A stretch of 64,000 bases of DNA. Origin: JBGMEA01 sp041447245 (lineage in GTDB: Bacteria; Bacillota; Clostridia; Eubacteriales; Anaerofustaceae). This document shows, one piece after another, positions 23,784-31,846 of this stretch (position 1 is its first letter; every line of letters starts with the position of its first letter). Location: assembly GCA_041447245.1 (NCBI GenBank), contig JBGMEA010000027.1:207965-271964 (forward strand), in the 5' to 3' direction. A model generated the notes under the pieces. The model was not told where the DNA came from. It searched no databases and saw only the letters and a list, made by a program, of their open reading frames with translations. A program made the translations under genes and the position numbers.

Positions 23784-24101
23784 TTCGCCGATTCTTTCCA
23801 TCCGATCAGCCATCGCAGTTCTGCGCTGGCGCATGCAGACGGGGTAGCGGTGCGAGGGTTCCAATCCCGCATAAAAAACCTTTGGCAATAAAAAAGACGA
23901 ATCTCACTTCGTCTGTCAATTTCTGAATGGCGGGAAGGTGGGATGTCTCCTTACTCTTCGGCTTCGCCGATTCTTTCCATCCGATAAGCCATCGCAGCTC
24001 TGCGGTGGCGCATGCGGACAGGGTAGCGGTGCGAGGGTTCCAATCCCTTTTCCAAAATCTACAAAAACAGACGAATCTCACTTCGTCTGTCAATTTCTGA
24101 A
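23784..24101 (-). repeat. Tandem tRNA-Ser(GCU)-linked repeat, period 179 bp
   Basis: Two copies (23784-23962 and 23963-24101 running into the tRNA) lie downstream of tRNA-Ser(GCU). Each holds, in transcript order, a tRNA 3'-end-like segment, a terminator hairpin (GACGAA/TTCGTC) and a module. The module has a GCCATCGCAG/CTGCGGTGGC-type stem, the conserved ATCGGATGGAAAG, a CGGC/GCCG stem with a GAA loop, and GAGTAAGGAGACATC. A degenerate tRNA 3' end lies at 23928-23944. No coding content is credible. Confidence 0.8.
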
Positions 24102-24193
24102 TGGCGGAGAAGGAGGGATTTGAACCCTCGCGCCGGTTCCCCGACCTACACCCTTAGCAGGGGCGCCTCTTCGGCCAACTTGAGTACTTCTCC
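24102..24193 (-). tRNA. tRNA-Ser(GCU), CCA encoded
   Basis: Acceptor GGAGAAG pairs with CTTCTCC, discriminator G, then encoded CCA. A long variable arm and a T arm with GGTTCAAATCC are present. The anticodon loop CTGCTAA gives GCU, reading AGC/AGU serine codons. A terminator hairpin (CAGACGAA/TTCGTCTG plus T-run) follows directly. Confidence 0.97.
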
Positions 24194-24227
24194 GAATACA
24201 TGATTTGCTATTTGATTGTGAATGAAA

Positions 24228-24316
24228 TGGCCGAGAGGGTGGGATTCGAACCCACGTGGGCTTGCACCCAAACGGTTTTCAAGACCGCCCCGTTATGACC
24301 GCTTCGGTACCTCTCG
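24228..24316 (-). tRNA. tRNA-Ser(UGA), CCA encoded
   Basis: Acceptor CGAGAGG/CCTCTCG, discriminator G and encoded CCA. The anticodon loop CTTGAAA gives UGA. A long variable arm and GGTTCGAATCC T arm confirm a type II serine tRNA. It lies 34 nt upstream of tRNA-Ser(GCU) and is probably co-transcribed. Confidence 0.97.
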
Positions 24317-24458
24317 TGATCATATCGATAGCTTTTCAATGATATCATTTACTGTAAATCTTGTCAAGATACCATCCGTATTTTTGCCGAATTGAATCGA
24401 CATCGAATTTTCGCAGACACAAATTGATTTTTTTTGTATACACTTCTCGGCAATTTGA

Positions 24459-24487
24459 TTGACAAAACAGCAAAATCAAATTATGAT
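24459..24487 (+). promoter_or_regulatory. Sigma-A promoter of sigH
   Basis: TTGACA (24459-24464), a 17-nt spacer and TATGAT (24482-24487), placed about 35 nt ahead of the sigH start. Confidence 0.8.
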
Positions 24488-24521
24488 AATGTCATAAAAA
24501 TAAAAAGAAAGGAACACTACG

Positions 24522-25139
24522 TTGACAAACTATTCTTTGATGAGTGATGAAGAACTTGTAAAAATGATGCAGAGTGCTGCGCACGAAAAAGAAATATTCA
24601 ATGAGTTGGTTATCCGTTACAAGAAGTTCATCAATTTTAAAACGCGCAGCTATTTTATTGCGGGAGCGGACAAGGACGATGTCTTTCAGGAGGGGCTCAT
24701 CGGGCTTTACAATGCGGTGAATGCTTATGAAGAAAGCAGAAATGCCAGTTTCGGTACCTTTGCAGTTTTGTGTATCACCAGACAAATCCAGTCTGCAGTC
24801 AAAATGGCATCCAGAAAGAAACACACCCCGCTTAACGGGTACATCTCACTTTGGGGGGATGACAAAGAAACGGAAGATCTCAAAGAAAAATACGGACTGA
24901 CAGCAAGCGATCCCTCACAAGATCCGGAAGAAATTCTCATGAAAAAAGAGCTGTCGGAACGGGTCATGTATGTGATCGAAAACCTGCTTTCCGAAAAAGA
25001 AAAAAGCCTGTATCTGGATTTCATCAACGGAAATTCCTATCGGGAAATATCCCAAAAGCATAAGCAGGATATGAAAGCCATCGATAATGCGATTCAGCGC
25101 GCACGAAAAAAAATCGAACTTTACACGAAAACATTCTAA
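24522..25139 (+). CDS. sigH: RNA polymerase sigma factor, SigH-like
   Basis: The 205-aa sigma-70 factor has region 2 (FKTRSYFIAGADKDDVFQEGLIGLYNAV...) of the SigH/sigma-30 type and a region 4 helix-turn-helix near residues 165-195 (SYREISQKHKQDMKAIDNAI). In endospore formers SigH acts at the switch to stationary phase and sporulation; no spore genes are in the window. A TTG start at 24522 is preferred because AAAGGAA lies 8-9 nt upstream. The ATG six codons on has no such site. Confidence 0.88.
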   Translation: MTNYSLMSDEELVKMMQSAAHEKEIFNELVIRYKKFINFKTRSYFIAGADKDDVFQEGLIGLYNAVNAYEESRNASFGTFAVLCITRQIQSAVKMASRKKHTPLNGYISLWGDDKETEDLKEKYGLTASDPSQDPEEILMKKELSERVMYVIENLLSEKEKSLYLDFINGNSYREISQKHKQDMKAIDNAIQRARKKIELYTKTF

Positions 25140-25186
25140 GCAGTCTTTCGAATATTTCATGAAAGACAAAATAATCCTAATAAATT

Positions 25187-25217
25187 AATGAGTCATCCAA
25201 AAAATGGCTCATTTTTG
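25187..25217 (+). terminator. Terminator after sigH
   Basis: AATGAGTCAT and ATGGCTCATT pair with one wobble, followed by TTTTT. Confidence 0.75.
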
Positions 25218-25333
25218 TATGGTGAATTTGAATATTAATTTTCTTTAATAATTATTGAATTTTATTTTGAATATTTGCTTTTAATTTTGATTTATGGTAT
25301 ATTTATTCAATAGAACAAATCAGGAGGTTCTTT

Positions 25334-25696
25334 ATGAAAATGAATTGGGTGACACTGACCGTCAACAATCTTGACGATTCTCTGGCTTTCTATAAAGACA
25401 TCATCGGGTTGCAGGAGCGCCGGAGGATGATGGAAGAAGGAGCCGAAATCGCTTTCCTTGGAGACGGAGAAACCAAGCTGGAACTTGTCTGCGATCCGAA
25501 CAATCAATGCAGCGAACAGAAAGAGGACATTTCTCTGGGGTTTTCCGTCAACTCACTTTTCGAAATGCTCGAATTTATGAACGAAAAAGGAGTTCCCATC
25601 CACAGCGGACCGTTTCAGCCGAACAACCGCATCAAATTCTTTTACGTTCTTGACCCGGACGGGCTGAAAATCCAGTTTTCCGAATCGATAGCCTAA
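25334..25696 (+). CDS. VOC-family (glyoxalase/bleomycin-resistance fold) protein
   Basis: A 120-aa vicinal-oxygen-chelate protein made of one module pair. It shows NWVTLTVNNLDDSLAFYKDIIGL at the start, a central Glu in KLELV and the closing FYVLDPDGLKIQFSE strand. It is probably a small metal-dependent lyase or binding protein; the substrate cannot be read from the sequence. CAGGAGG precedes the ATG. Confidence 0.85.
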   Translation: MKMNWVTLTVNNLDDSLAFYKDIIGLQERRRMMEEGAEIAFLGDGETKLELVCDPNNQCSEQKEDISLGFSVNSLFEMLEFMNEKGVPIHSGPFQPNNRIKFFYVLDPDGLKIQFSESIA

Positions 25697-25699
25697 GCA

Positions 25700-25727
25700 A
25701 AAACCGTCAGTTTTCTGACGGTTTTGC
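25700..25727 (+). terminator. Terminator after the VOC gene
   Basis: AAAACCGTCAG and CTGACGGTTTT with a 4-nt loop, which also offers a T-run on the opposite strand. Confidence 0.85.
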
Positions 25728-25848
25728 GTTTGGCTCTTTTCAAAATCAATACCGCTGCCGGAACAGAGCTGCTGTTCATGGTTCGCAAGAGTCCACTGTT
25801 TGTTATGTTTACGAACAAACGGCATCTGATTGATGATGCACGTCTGAT

Positions 25849-27675
25849 CTATTCCGCTGTTCTCCTGCTTTCGCTTTTCAGCCGTTTTTCCTTATTCAGG
25901 ATACGCTTGCGCAGCCGAATCGATTTCGGCGTCACTTCCATCAGTTCGTCATCGCCGATGAATTCCAAAGCTGTTTCCAAGCTCAGTTCTTTGTACGGAA
26001 CCAGACGAAGCGCTTCGTCACTCCCGGCGGCACGCATATTGGTCACTTGCTTTCTTTTGCATACGTTCACCACAATATCTTCCTGTTTCGGAGATTCCCC
26101 CACAATCATCCCTTCGTACACAGGCACCCCCGCAGGGATGAACAACGTGCCCCGCTCCTGTGCATTGTATAATCCGTACGTCACCGATACCCCCGTTTCA
26201 TGTGCGACCAGAGATCCCGTAAATCTTCTTGTGATCTCCCCTTTAAACGGCTGATAACTGTCGAAAAGCGCATTCATAATCCCTTCGCCTTTTGTATCGG
26301 TCAAAAATTCTCCGCGATACCCGAGCAGTCCGCGCGAAGGAATCAGATATTCCAGGCGCATTCTGCTTCCGATCGGGTTCATCACGAGCAGTTCGGCTTT
26401 TCGCGAACCCAGCTTTTCGATGACGGTTCCGACAAAATCTTTCGGCACGTCGATAATCAGCTTCTCAATCGGTTCACTCTTCACGCCGTTAATCGTTTTG
26501 AACAATACTTTCGGCGTACTGACCGCAAATTCATACCCTTCTCTGCGCATCGTTTCAATCAAGATCGTCAAATGCATTTCCCCTCTGCCTGCAACTTTAA
26601 AGCTGTCGGTCGTAAGCCCGTCTTCCACACGAAGGGAGACGTCTTTGAGCAGTTCCCGATACAATCGGTCTCTGATCTGTCTGGATGTGACGAACTTTCC
26701 TTCTTTGCCTGCAAACGGGCTGTCATTGACGGAAAATGTCATTTCGATTGTCGGGTCGCTGATTTTGACAAACGGCAGCGCTTCCGGGCAACTCAGAGAA
26801 GTAATGGTATCTCCGATCGTAATTTCGGGTACTCCGGAGATGCAGACAATATCGCCCACCGTTGCTTCGTCCGTCTGCGTGCGTTTGAGTCCGTCGATCT
26901 GATACAACGTCACGATTTTTGATTTGTAAGGTGCGCGCTTTTCGTGATAATCGCAAATCATCACTTCCTGATTCTGGCGGATCGTACCCCGTTCGATTCG
27001 TCCGATCGCAATTCTTCCGACATATTCGTTGTAATCGATCGACGAAACCAACATCTGCAGTTCTCCCGTTTCGTCCCCTTCGGGAGCGGGAATATATTCC
27101 AGGATCGTTTCGAACAAAGGAGTCAGATCCGTTCCTTCTTCCTCCATGGAAAGCGACGCCGTTCCGGCTCTGCCGGAACAGTATATGATCGGACTGTCCA
27201 GCTGCTCGTCAGATGCATTCAGATCGATGAGCAGTTCCAGAATCTCGTCAATCACTTCATCTACTCGGGCATCCGGGCGGTCGATTTTATTGATCGCGAT
27301 AATCACACGGTGTTTCATTTCCAATGCCCGCTGCAGCACAAAGCGCGTCTGAGGCATCGGGCCTTCCGCCGCATCGACAAGCAGAATAACTCCGTTCACC
27401 ATTTTCAGAATCCGTTCCACTTCTCCGCTGAAATCCGCGTGGCCCGGCGTATCGACAATATTGATTTTCGTATCCTTGTAAAATACCGAGGTGTTTTTTG
27501 CCAAAATGGTAATCCCGCGTTCCCGTTCCAGATCATTGCTGTCCATCACGCGTTCTTCCACCACTTGATTCTCCCGATAAATCCCACCCTGTTTGAGCAT
27601 TTCATCCACCAGAGTCGTTTTGCCATGGTCAACATGAGCAATGATGGCAATGTTTCTTAAATCGTTTCTGATCAT
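25849..27675 (-). CDS. typA: Translational GTPase TypA/BipA
   Basis: The 608-aa ribosome-associated GTPase shows G1 AHVDHGKTT near residue 14, switch II VDTPGHADF, NKID, and the EF-G-like domains that follow. The C-terminal family domain contains RGLLGYRGEFLTDTKGEG. It helps 50S assembly and stress or low-temperature growth in studied bacteria. GGGAG precedes the ATG. It is monocistronic and full length. Confidence 0.97.
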   Translation of the reverse strand: MIRNDLRNIAIIAHVDHGKTTLVDEMLKQGGIYRENQVVEERVMDSNDLERERGITILAKNTSVFYKDTKINIVDTPGHADFSGEVERILKMVNGVILLVDAAEGPMPQTRFVLQRALEMKHRVIIAINKIDRPDARVDEVIDEILELLIDLNASDEQLDSPIIYCSGRAGTASLSMEEEGTDLTPLFETILEYIPAPEGDETGELQMLVSSIDYNEYVGRIAIGRIERGTIRQNQEVMICDYHEKRAPYKSKIVTLYQIDGLKRTQTDEATVGDIVCISGVPEITIGDTITSLSCPEALPFVKISDPTIEMTFSVNDSPFAGKEGKFVTSRQIRDRLYRELLKDVSLRVEDGLTTDSFKVAGRGEMHLTILIETMRREGYEFAVSTPKVLFKTINGVKSEPIEKLIIDVPKDFVGTVIEKLGSRKAELLVMNPIGSRMRLEYLIPSRGLLGYRGEFLTDTKGEGIMNALFDSYQPFKGEITRRFTGSLVAHETGVSVTYGLYNAQERGTLFIPAGVPVYEGMIVGESPKQEDIVVNVCKRKQVTNMRAAGSDEALRLVPYKELSLETALEFIGDDELMEVTPKSIRLRKRILNKEKRLKSESRRTAE

Positions 27676-27752
27676 TTGTTCTCCCGATCTTTCGATTCCT
27701 TATCAATACAAAATGTACCTTGCAACTTAAACAGCCGCTGTACACACGAAAA

Positions 27753-27792
27753 AACCAAAGGATTTTTGTTTGTCTCAAATCCTTTGGTTCCT
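27753..27792 (-). terminator. Terminator of the cooT/His-rich unit
   Basis: AACCAAAGGATTT and AAATCCTTTGGTT form a 13-bp stem, followed on the minus strand by TTTTTT. Confidence 0.85.
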
Positions 27793-27807
27793 GACTTCGG
27801 ACGAGAT

Positions 27808-28353
27808 CTATTTCATTTTTTCTTTCGCAATTTTCAGCATGTCGTTTGCATGCTCCATATAATGAATGGCTTCTTTGATCGCATCGGCCGTTTCTGTCTT
27901 GCCGAAAGACTGTGCTTTTTCCGCCCAATCTCCAAAACTGCTTTCGTGCGACAGGTTATGTTCCACCCAATGATCCAACAAAGCATACAGTGTCTGCATC
28001 TCTTTGTTAGGCAGATGCAGTTCCGCACTGTCGTGCTGATGTGTGTGCGCTTCCGTAGAAGTGTGGTCGTGTTCATGCGTATGCACATGTTCGTGTGTCG
28101 TTCCGTCATGCGTGTGGGTATGCCCGTGTTCATGCACATGCCCATGCAGATCGGCATGTGCAGCATCTGCACTGCTGGCATGCAGCTGAGCAGCATCGTG
28201 CGGGTGATTATGCTGTTCTCCGGTCACGTGTTCGTGCGGATGATTGTGTGTATGTTCATGGGTTTCTCCGTCATGCGTATGGGTATGCGTATGTTCATGC
28301 ATATGTTCTTCGTTTCCGCAATGACCGTTGTGATCATCATGATAATAAATCAT
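27808..28353 (-). CDS. Histidine-rich metal-binding protein
   Basis: The 181-aa protein has an N-terminal two-thirds dominated by His-x-His tracts (HEHTHTHTHD, HEHGHTHTHDG), which would bind Ni, Zn or Co. A helical C-terminal domain of ~60 residues follows (LYALLDHWVEHNLSHESSFGDWA...). An upstream ATG (28368) is less likely, because GGAGGGA lies inside the first five codons and serves the ATG at 28353. It follows cooT on the same strand, so a nickel storage or delivery role is inferred. Confidence 0.8.
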   Translation of the reverse strand: MIYYHDDHNGHCGNEEHMHEHTHTHTHDGETHEHTHNHPHEHVTGEQHNHPHDAAQLHASSADAAHADLHGHVHEHGHTHTHDGTTHEHVHTHEHDHTSTEAHTHQHDSAELHLPNKEMQTLYALLDHWVEHNLSHESSFGDWAEKAQSFGKTETADAIKEAIHYMEHANDMLKIAKEKMK

Positions 28354-28375
28354 CAGTAGTCCCTCCATCGTAATA

Positions 28376-28567
28376 TTATTCTTTCTCGCTCAGTATAATT
28401 TTATGATCCAACAATCGGATTTCCTTAATCCGACCTTTTACCGTGGCATTTTCTCCGAGAATGTCCTGCAGATAAATCCCGTCTCCTTCGGGCTGCAGCA
28501 AAACGACATTTTCCATTAATTTCACTTCCGATCCGTTTTCCAGCATGTACGCTGTCGATTCACACAT
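28376..28567 (-). CDS. cooT: CooT-family nickel-binding protein
   Basis: The 63-aa protein begins MCESTAYMLENG and ends LDHKIILSE, the signature of CooT-like proteins. In that family a homodimer binds one Ni(II) through Cys2, here also at position 2. The studied CooT supports maturation of CO dehydrogenase; no cooS is in this window. GGGAGG precedes the ATG. A His-rich protein gene follows by 22 nt. Confidence 0.88.
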   Translation of the reverse strand: MCESTAYMLENGSEVKLMENVVLLQPEGDGIYLQDILGENATVKGRIKEIRLLDHKIILSEKE

Positions 28568-28662
28568 ATCTGCCTCCCATGTTCAATCTTGAATCTATTA
28601 TATCACTAAACCGTCGATTCACATCCTCTCAAATAAAATTTGAGAAATTTTTTTACTTTTGC

Positions 28663-28691
28663 TTGATTCTTGTGCCGACATGTATTACAAT
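28663..28691 (+). promoter_or_regulatory. Promoter of the cobalamin riboswitch transcript
   Basis: TTGATT (28663-28668), a 17-nt spacer and TACAAT (28686-28691), about 50 nt ahead of the aptamer. Confidence 0.75.
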
Positions 28692-28741
28692 AGCTGTATC
28701 ACAAGAAGTTGTGATCTTTTGAAAACAGAATAACAATATAC

Positions 28742-28874
28742 AGAGGTTAAAAGGAATACGGTTCAAGCCGTAGCAGCTCCCTCGCTACTGTAAGGAGAAA
28801 ACATGCCGGGCACTCCACTGGGTTTCATTCCTGGGAAGGATTGCCAACGTCGGTTCTCACAAGTCAGGAAACCT
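28742..28874 (+). promoter_or_regulatory. Cobalamin riboswitch, orphan
   Basis: The plus strand carries the conserved order of a class I B12 aptamer: AAAAGGAATACGGT, AGCAGCTCCCTCGCTACTGT (B12 box), GGGAAGG, and AAGTCAGGAAACCT. Hairpins and a terminator follow at once. No plus-strand gene lies downstream before the convergent trmD, so the regulated gene is missing or the product is RNA. Nothing else is seen in 28568-29085. Confidence 0.93.
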
Positions 28875-28950
28875 TTCCGCTGTATCAAGATTCAAACGTT
28901 TCGGGGGAAACAGACAATCGATTATTCGGAATATTCATTCCGAAATCATT

Positions 28951-28985
28951 TGGTTTTCCTCGGCAGGAAGCCTTTTTTATTTCCC
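28951..28985 (+). terminator. Terminator of the cobalamin riboswitch transcript
   Basis: GGTTTTCCT and AGGAAGCC pair around CGGC and are followed by TTTTTT. An upstream hairpin (TTCGGAAT/ATTCCGAA, about 28925-28944) may be the alternative structure. Confidence 0.7.
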
Positions 28986-29029
28986 TGATTAATCTGCCAT
29001 AGGTTAATAATAGATTCCTCCCAAAATCT

Positions 29030-29076
29030 CATATGATGGATATCGCCTACATCCATGATATGAGATTTTTTATTGG
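29030..29076. terminator. Long bidirectional hairpin between the riboswitch and trmD
   Basis: AAATCTCATAT pairs with ATATGAGATTT and an inner ATGGAT pairs with ATCCAT, giving a long stem with A/T tracts on both sides. It ends the rimM-trmD transcript. Confidence 0.8.
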
Positions 29077-29085
29077 AAACCCCTG

Positions 29086-29757
29086 TCATTTCAGCAAATC
29101 GGGTCTCTTCTTCCGCGTGAGTTCCACACTTTTTTCTTTCCGATATTCTTCGATTTTGGCGTGATGTCCCGACAGCAGCACATCCGGCACTTTCATCCCC
29201 ATAAACTCATATGGACGCGTGTACTGCTCCTGCTCCAATAAACCATGCTCAAATGATTCTTCCTCTGTACTTTCGTTATTGCCCAATACGCCGGGAATAT
29301 ATCTGCCGACCGCATCCATGAAACACATCGCGGCGATATGCCCGCCGGTCACGATATAGTCTCCGATCGAAATCTCATCCGTCACACACAAATCCAATAC
29401 GCGCTGATCCACTCCTTCAAAGTGACCGCACAATAAAATCACTTCTTCGCATTCGGCGAATTTTTTTGCGCTCGCCGTATCAAACGGTTTGCCGACAGGA
29501 GTAAAGTAAATAACCGGAACATCCCGATTCCCTTTCACAGCCTGCACACTGTCATACACAGGCTGAGGAGTCATCACCATGCCCGCGCCGCCGCCATATG
29601 GGTAATCATCCACCGCTCCATGTTTGTCCGTCGTATAGTCTCGGATGTCATACGAACGGATATCCAGTGCGCCGCAGCTGACCCCTCTCCCGATCACTCC
29701 CGTCTTCGCATATTCGGCTATCAAATCTTTGTAAATCGTCAACACATGAAAAATCAT
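29086..29757 (-). CDS. trmD: tRNA (guanine-N1)-methyltransferase
   Basis: The 223-aa SPOUT methyltransferase makes m1G37 in tRNA. The trefoil-knot motifs are visible: DYPYGGGAGMVM, LLCGHFEGVDQRV and EISIGDYIVTGGHIAAM. It overlaps rimM by ATGA and is the second gene of the pair. The rpsP and rplS genes that often flank this pair are not adjacent here. Confidence 0.97.
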   Translation of the reverse strand: MIFHVLTIYKDLIAEYAKTGVIGRGVSCGALDIRSYDIRDYTTDKHGAVDDYPYGGGAGMVMTPQPVYDSVQAVKGNRDVPVIYFTPVGKPFDTASAKKFAECEEVILLCGHFEGVDQRVLDLCVTDEISIGDYIVTGGHIAAMCFMDAVGRYIPGVLGNNESTEEESFEHGLLEQEQYTRPYEFMGMKVPDVLLSGHHAKIEEYRKEKSVELTRKKRPDLLK

Positions 29758-30263
29758 CCCGATATTCCCTTCGAAAGATCCGCTTTCATATAGCCGCCTT
29801 TAATATTTACTTCGCTCACATACTCTTTCAGATACGGCATCATCAGCTCTTTCCCTTCACAGTCGAAAACAATGACATCCACGGCGCCTGTCTGCATGAT
29901 ATCTTTCAGCCGGCAGATACGCTCGGACGAAGTATCATAGACAGTCAACCCTTTCAGTTCTTCGATAAAATACTCTCCTTCTTCCAACTCCACCGCATCG
30001 GCACGATCCACCTCAAGCAGCTTGCCTTTCATGCGCTCCGCAGCATTCCGATCCGGGATCTGCCCCGATACTATCAGCACCTGTCCCTGGTGAAACCGTA
30101 CCGCATCTATGGAATACCGCGTTCCTTCGCAGATGAAATATTCCAGATCACAAAATCTCTGCACATCATCCGTCAGCGGATATACTTTGATTTCTCCCCG
30201 AATCCCATGCGCCCCGCTCACTTTTCCTATCACAATCGTTTTCTGATACATTTCCGGTCTCAT
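29754..30263 (-). CDS. rimM: 16S rRNA processing protein RimM
   Basis: The 169-aa protein has an N-terminal RimM barrel (VIGKVSGAHGIRGEIKVYPLTDD) and a C-terminal PRC-like barrel (EYFIEELKGLTVYD...MMPYLKEYVSEVN). It binds S19 during 30S maturation. The first ATG has AAAGG at a short spacing; Met5 is possible. Translation is coupled to trmD. Confidence 0.95.
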   Translation of the reverse strand: MRPEMYQKTIVIGKVSGAHGIRGEIKVYPLTDDVQRFCDLEYFICEGTRYSIDAVRFHQGQVLIVSGQIPDRNAAERMKGKLLEVDRADAVELEEGEYFIEELKGLTVYDTSSERICRLKDIMQTGAVDVIVFDCEGKELMMPYLKEYVSEVNIKGGYMKADLSKGISG

Positions 30264-30328
30264 CCTGCCTTTCGATGATATTGTAGCAAAATATTATCTG
30301 CGACTCAACGCATTGCAATGAAACAAAA

Positions 30329-30357
30329 AAATGCCTGCAGCTATCGGCAGGCATTTC
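30329..30357 (-). terminator. Terminator after the GT2 gene
   Basis: ATGCCTGC and GCAGGCAT around a short loop, with a long T-run on the minus strand. Confidence 0.85.
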
Positions 30358-30369
30358 GAAGCGATTTTT

Positions 30370-31653
30370 TCACCGCACTTCTTCGATTGACTTCACGCAA
30401 GTATGCGCAATCGGCTTCCATTCCACTTTTTTAAACAGCGCAACGATTGCGATCGGCAGATACGTGAACATGAAAAACGGGAATAAAAACAGATTCCATA
30501 ATTTTCTCGCCGTGGTGCAATGTATCTTTTTCCATTCGGTAATCGTGGTCAGCAATCCCATTGCGAACAGAATCAGATAATATATCAGCATCGAGGTCAC
30601 CATTGCAAGCAGAGCATGATGCTCCACCCGATATCCGATGTCGGGAGACATCGCAGCCGCAGCAAAGAAGATCAGATTCATGAATAAACTCGTCAGCGAA
30701 ATCAGCAGCGCCGGGGTGATGTTCATCATCATGTCATAGCAGGAAAATTTGTGTGCTTTGTTTTTCACCGATCCGACCAAGAGCGCTTTCCCATATTTTC
30801 CGAGCACTTGGTAGAACCCTTTCGCCCAACGCATTCTCTGATGCCATGATTGTTCAAAGGTAATCGGCTGTTCATCGTAAAGCATGGCGCTTCCGCAATA
30901 TCCGATCACTTCCCCCTTGAGCACTTCGCACATCGAAAACTCAATATCTTCCGTCAGCAGGTAATGTTTCCATCCGCCGCCGTTTTCTTCGATAACGTCC
31001 CGATGAATCAAAAAACCGGTGCCTGAAATGGCGCAGCTGGTATTCAGCTCCATACGGGGACGGTTGAGATATTCCGCTTCGTGCAGAAACCACAACGCAT
31101 ATCCAGATGTAATCCAGTTATAATCGTAGTTCTTGGAGTTGCGGTAGCTCGTTAACACCCGGTACCCTTTATCGAACTGATTGTTCATTTCCGCAATATA
31201 GTTTTCGTCAAGAATATTGTCGGCATCAAATACAAAGTAGCCTTCATAATTTTTATCGGAGTAACACTGTTTGATTTTGCCGAGCATGTAGTTCAGCGCA
31301 TAACCCTTACCGACCAATGTCTGATCATTGCGCACATATACAATCGCGCCGGCCGCTTTGGCAGACTGTGCGGTATGGTCGGTGCAATTATCCGCGATCA
31401 CAAAAATATCGACGAGCTCGCTGGGATAGGTCTGGTTGCGGATACTCTTGATCAACTCTCCGATGACTGCTTCTTCATTTCTTGCCGCAATCAAAACAGC
31501 ATAACGATGAAGCACTTTTGCAACATATTTTTCTTTTTTCTTTTTTCTGTATTTCGAAAAAAGTGCCACTGCCGTGTAAACAGCCTGATAAGAATACAAC
31601 ACGGTGAATATGACAAAAAGAGCAAAGTTAAAAATGTCAATAAACTTTAGCAA
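30370..31653 (-). CDS. Membrane glycosyltransferase family 2
   Basis: The 427-aa processive-type GT2 has one N-terminal helix, then the GT-A domain with ARNEEAVI, the DxD-type FDADN, the catalytic EDIEFS and the QxxRW-like WHQRMRWAKG. Several C-terminal membrane helices follow (about residues 270-400). It probably makes an envelope or exported polysaccharide; the sugar is unknown. The start is TTG at 31653, supported by GGGGAG 8 nt upstream. It stands alone. Confidence 0.88.
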   Translation of the reverse strand: MLKFIDIFNFALFVIFTVLYSYQAVYTAVALFSKYRKKKKEKYVAKVLHRYAVLIAARNEEAVIGELIKSIRNQTYPSELVDIFVIADNCTDHTAQSAKAAGAIVYVRNDQTLVGKGYALNYMLGKIKQCYSDKNYEGYFVFDADNILDENYIAEMNNQFDKGYRVLTSYRNSKNYDYNWITSGYALWFLHEAEYLNRPRMELNTSCAISGTGFLIHRDVIEENGGGWKHYLLTEDIEFSMCEVLKGEVIGYCGSAMLYDEQPITFEQSWHQRMRWAKGFYQVLGKYGKALLVGSVKNKAHKFSCYDMMMNITPALLISLTSLFMNLIFFAAAAMSPDIGYRVEHHALLAMVTSMLIYYLILFAMGLLTTITEWKKIHCTTARKLWNLFLFPFFMFTYLPIAIVALFKKVEWKPIAHTCVKSIEEVR

Positions 31654-31846
31654 AACAACTCTCCCCGCATTAAAACAAACGAAAGCCCTCTATTTCTGTC
31701 GTCCGTTTTTCCGCATTACGTAAATTAATAATAAAATACCCTCTTCGACAATCGCTACCAATTACGATTGTCTGCATTATTCTATCACGTTTCAAATAAA
31801 AGCCAAGCATTTTGATGAAAATTAACGGGATTATAATTTACACAAT

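Noticed and set aside
23806..24093. 95-aa frame in the tRNA-Ser repeat region
   Set aside because: Built from the repeat itself and its terminators; explained as a structured non-coding repeat, not a gene.
27995..28320. DNA tandem repeat (CATG/GTGT-rich)
   Set aside because: It is the coding sequence of His-x-His tracts in the metal-binding protein, not an independent repeat.
28803..28988. 61-aa frame after the B12 box
   Set aside because: Runs through the cobalamin aptamer and its terminator; no ribosome binding site.
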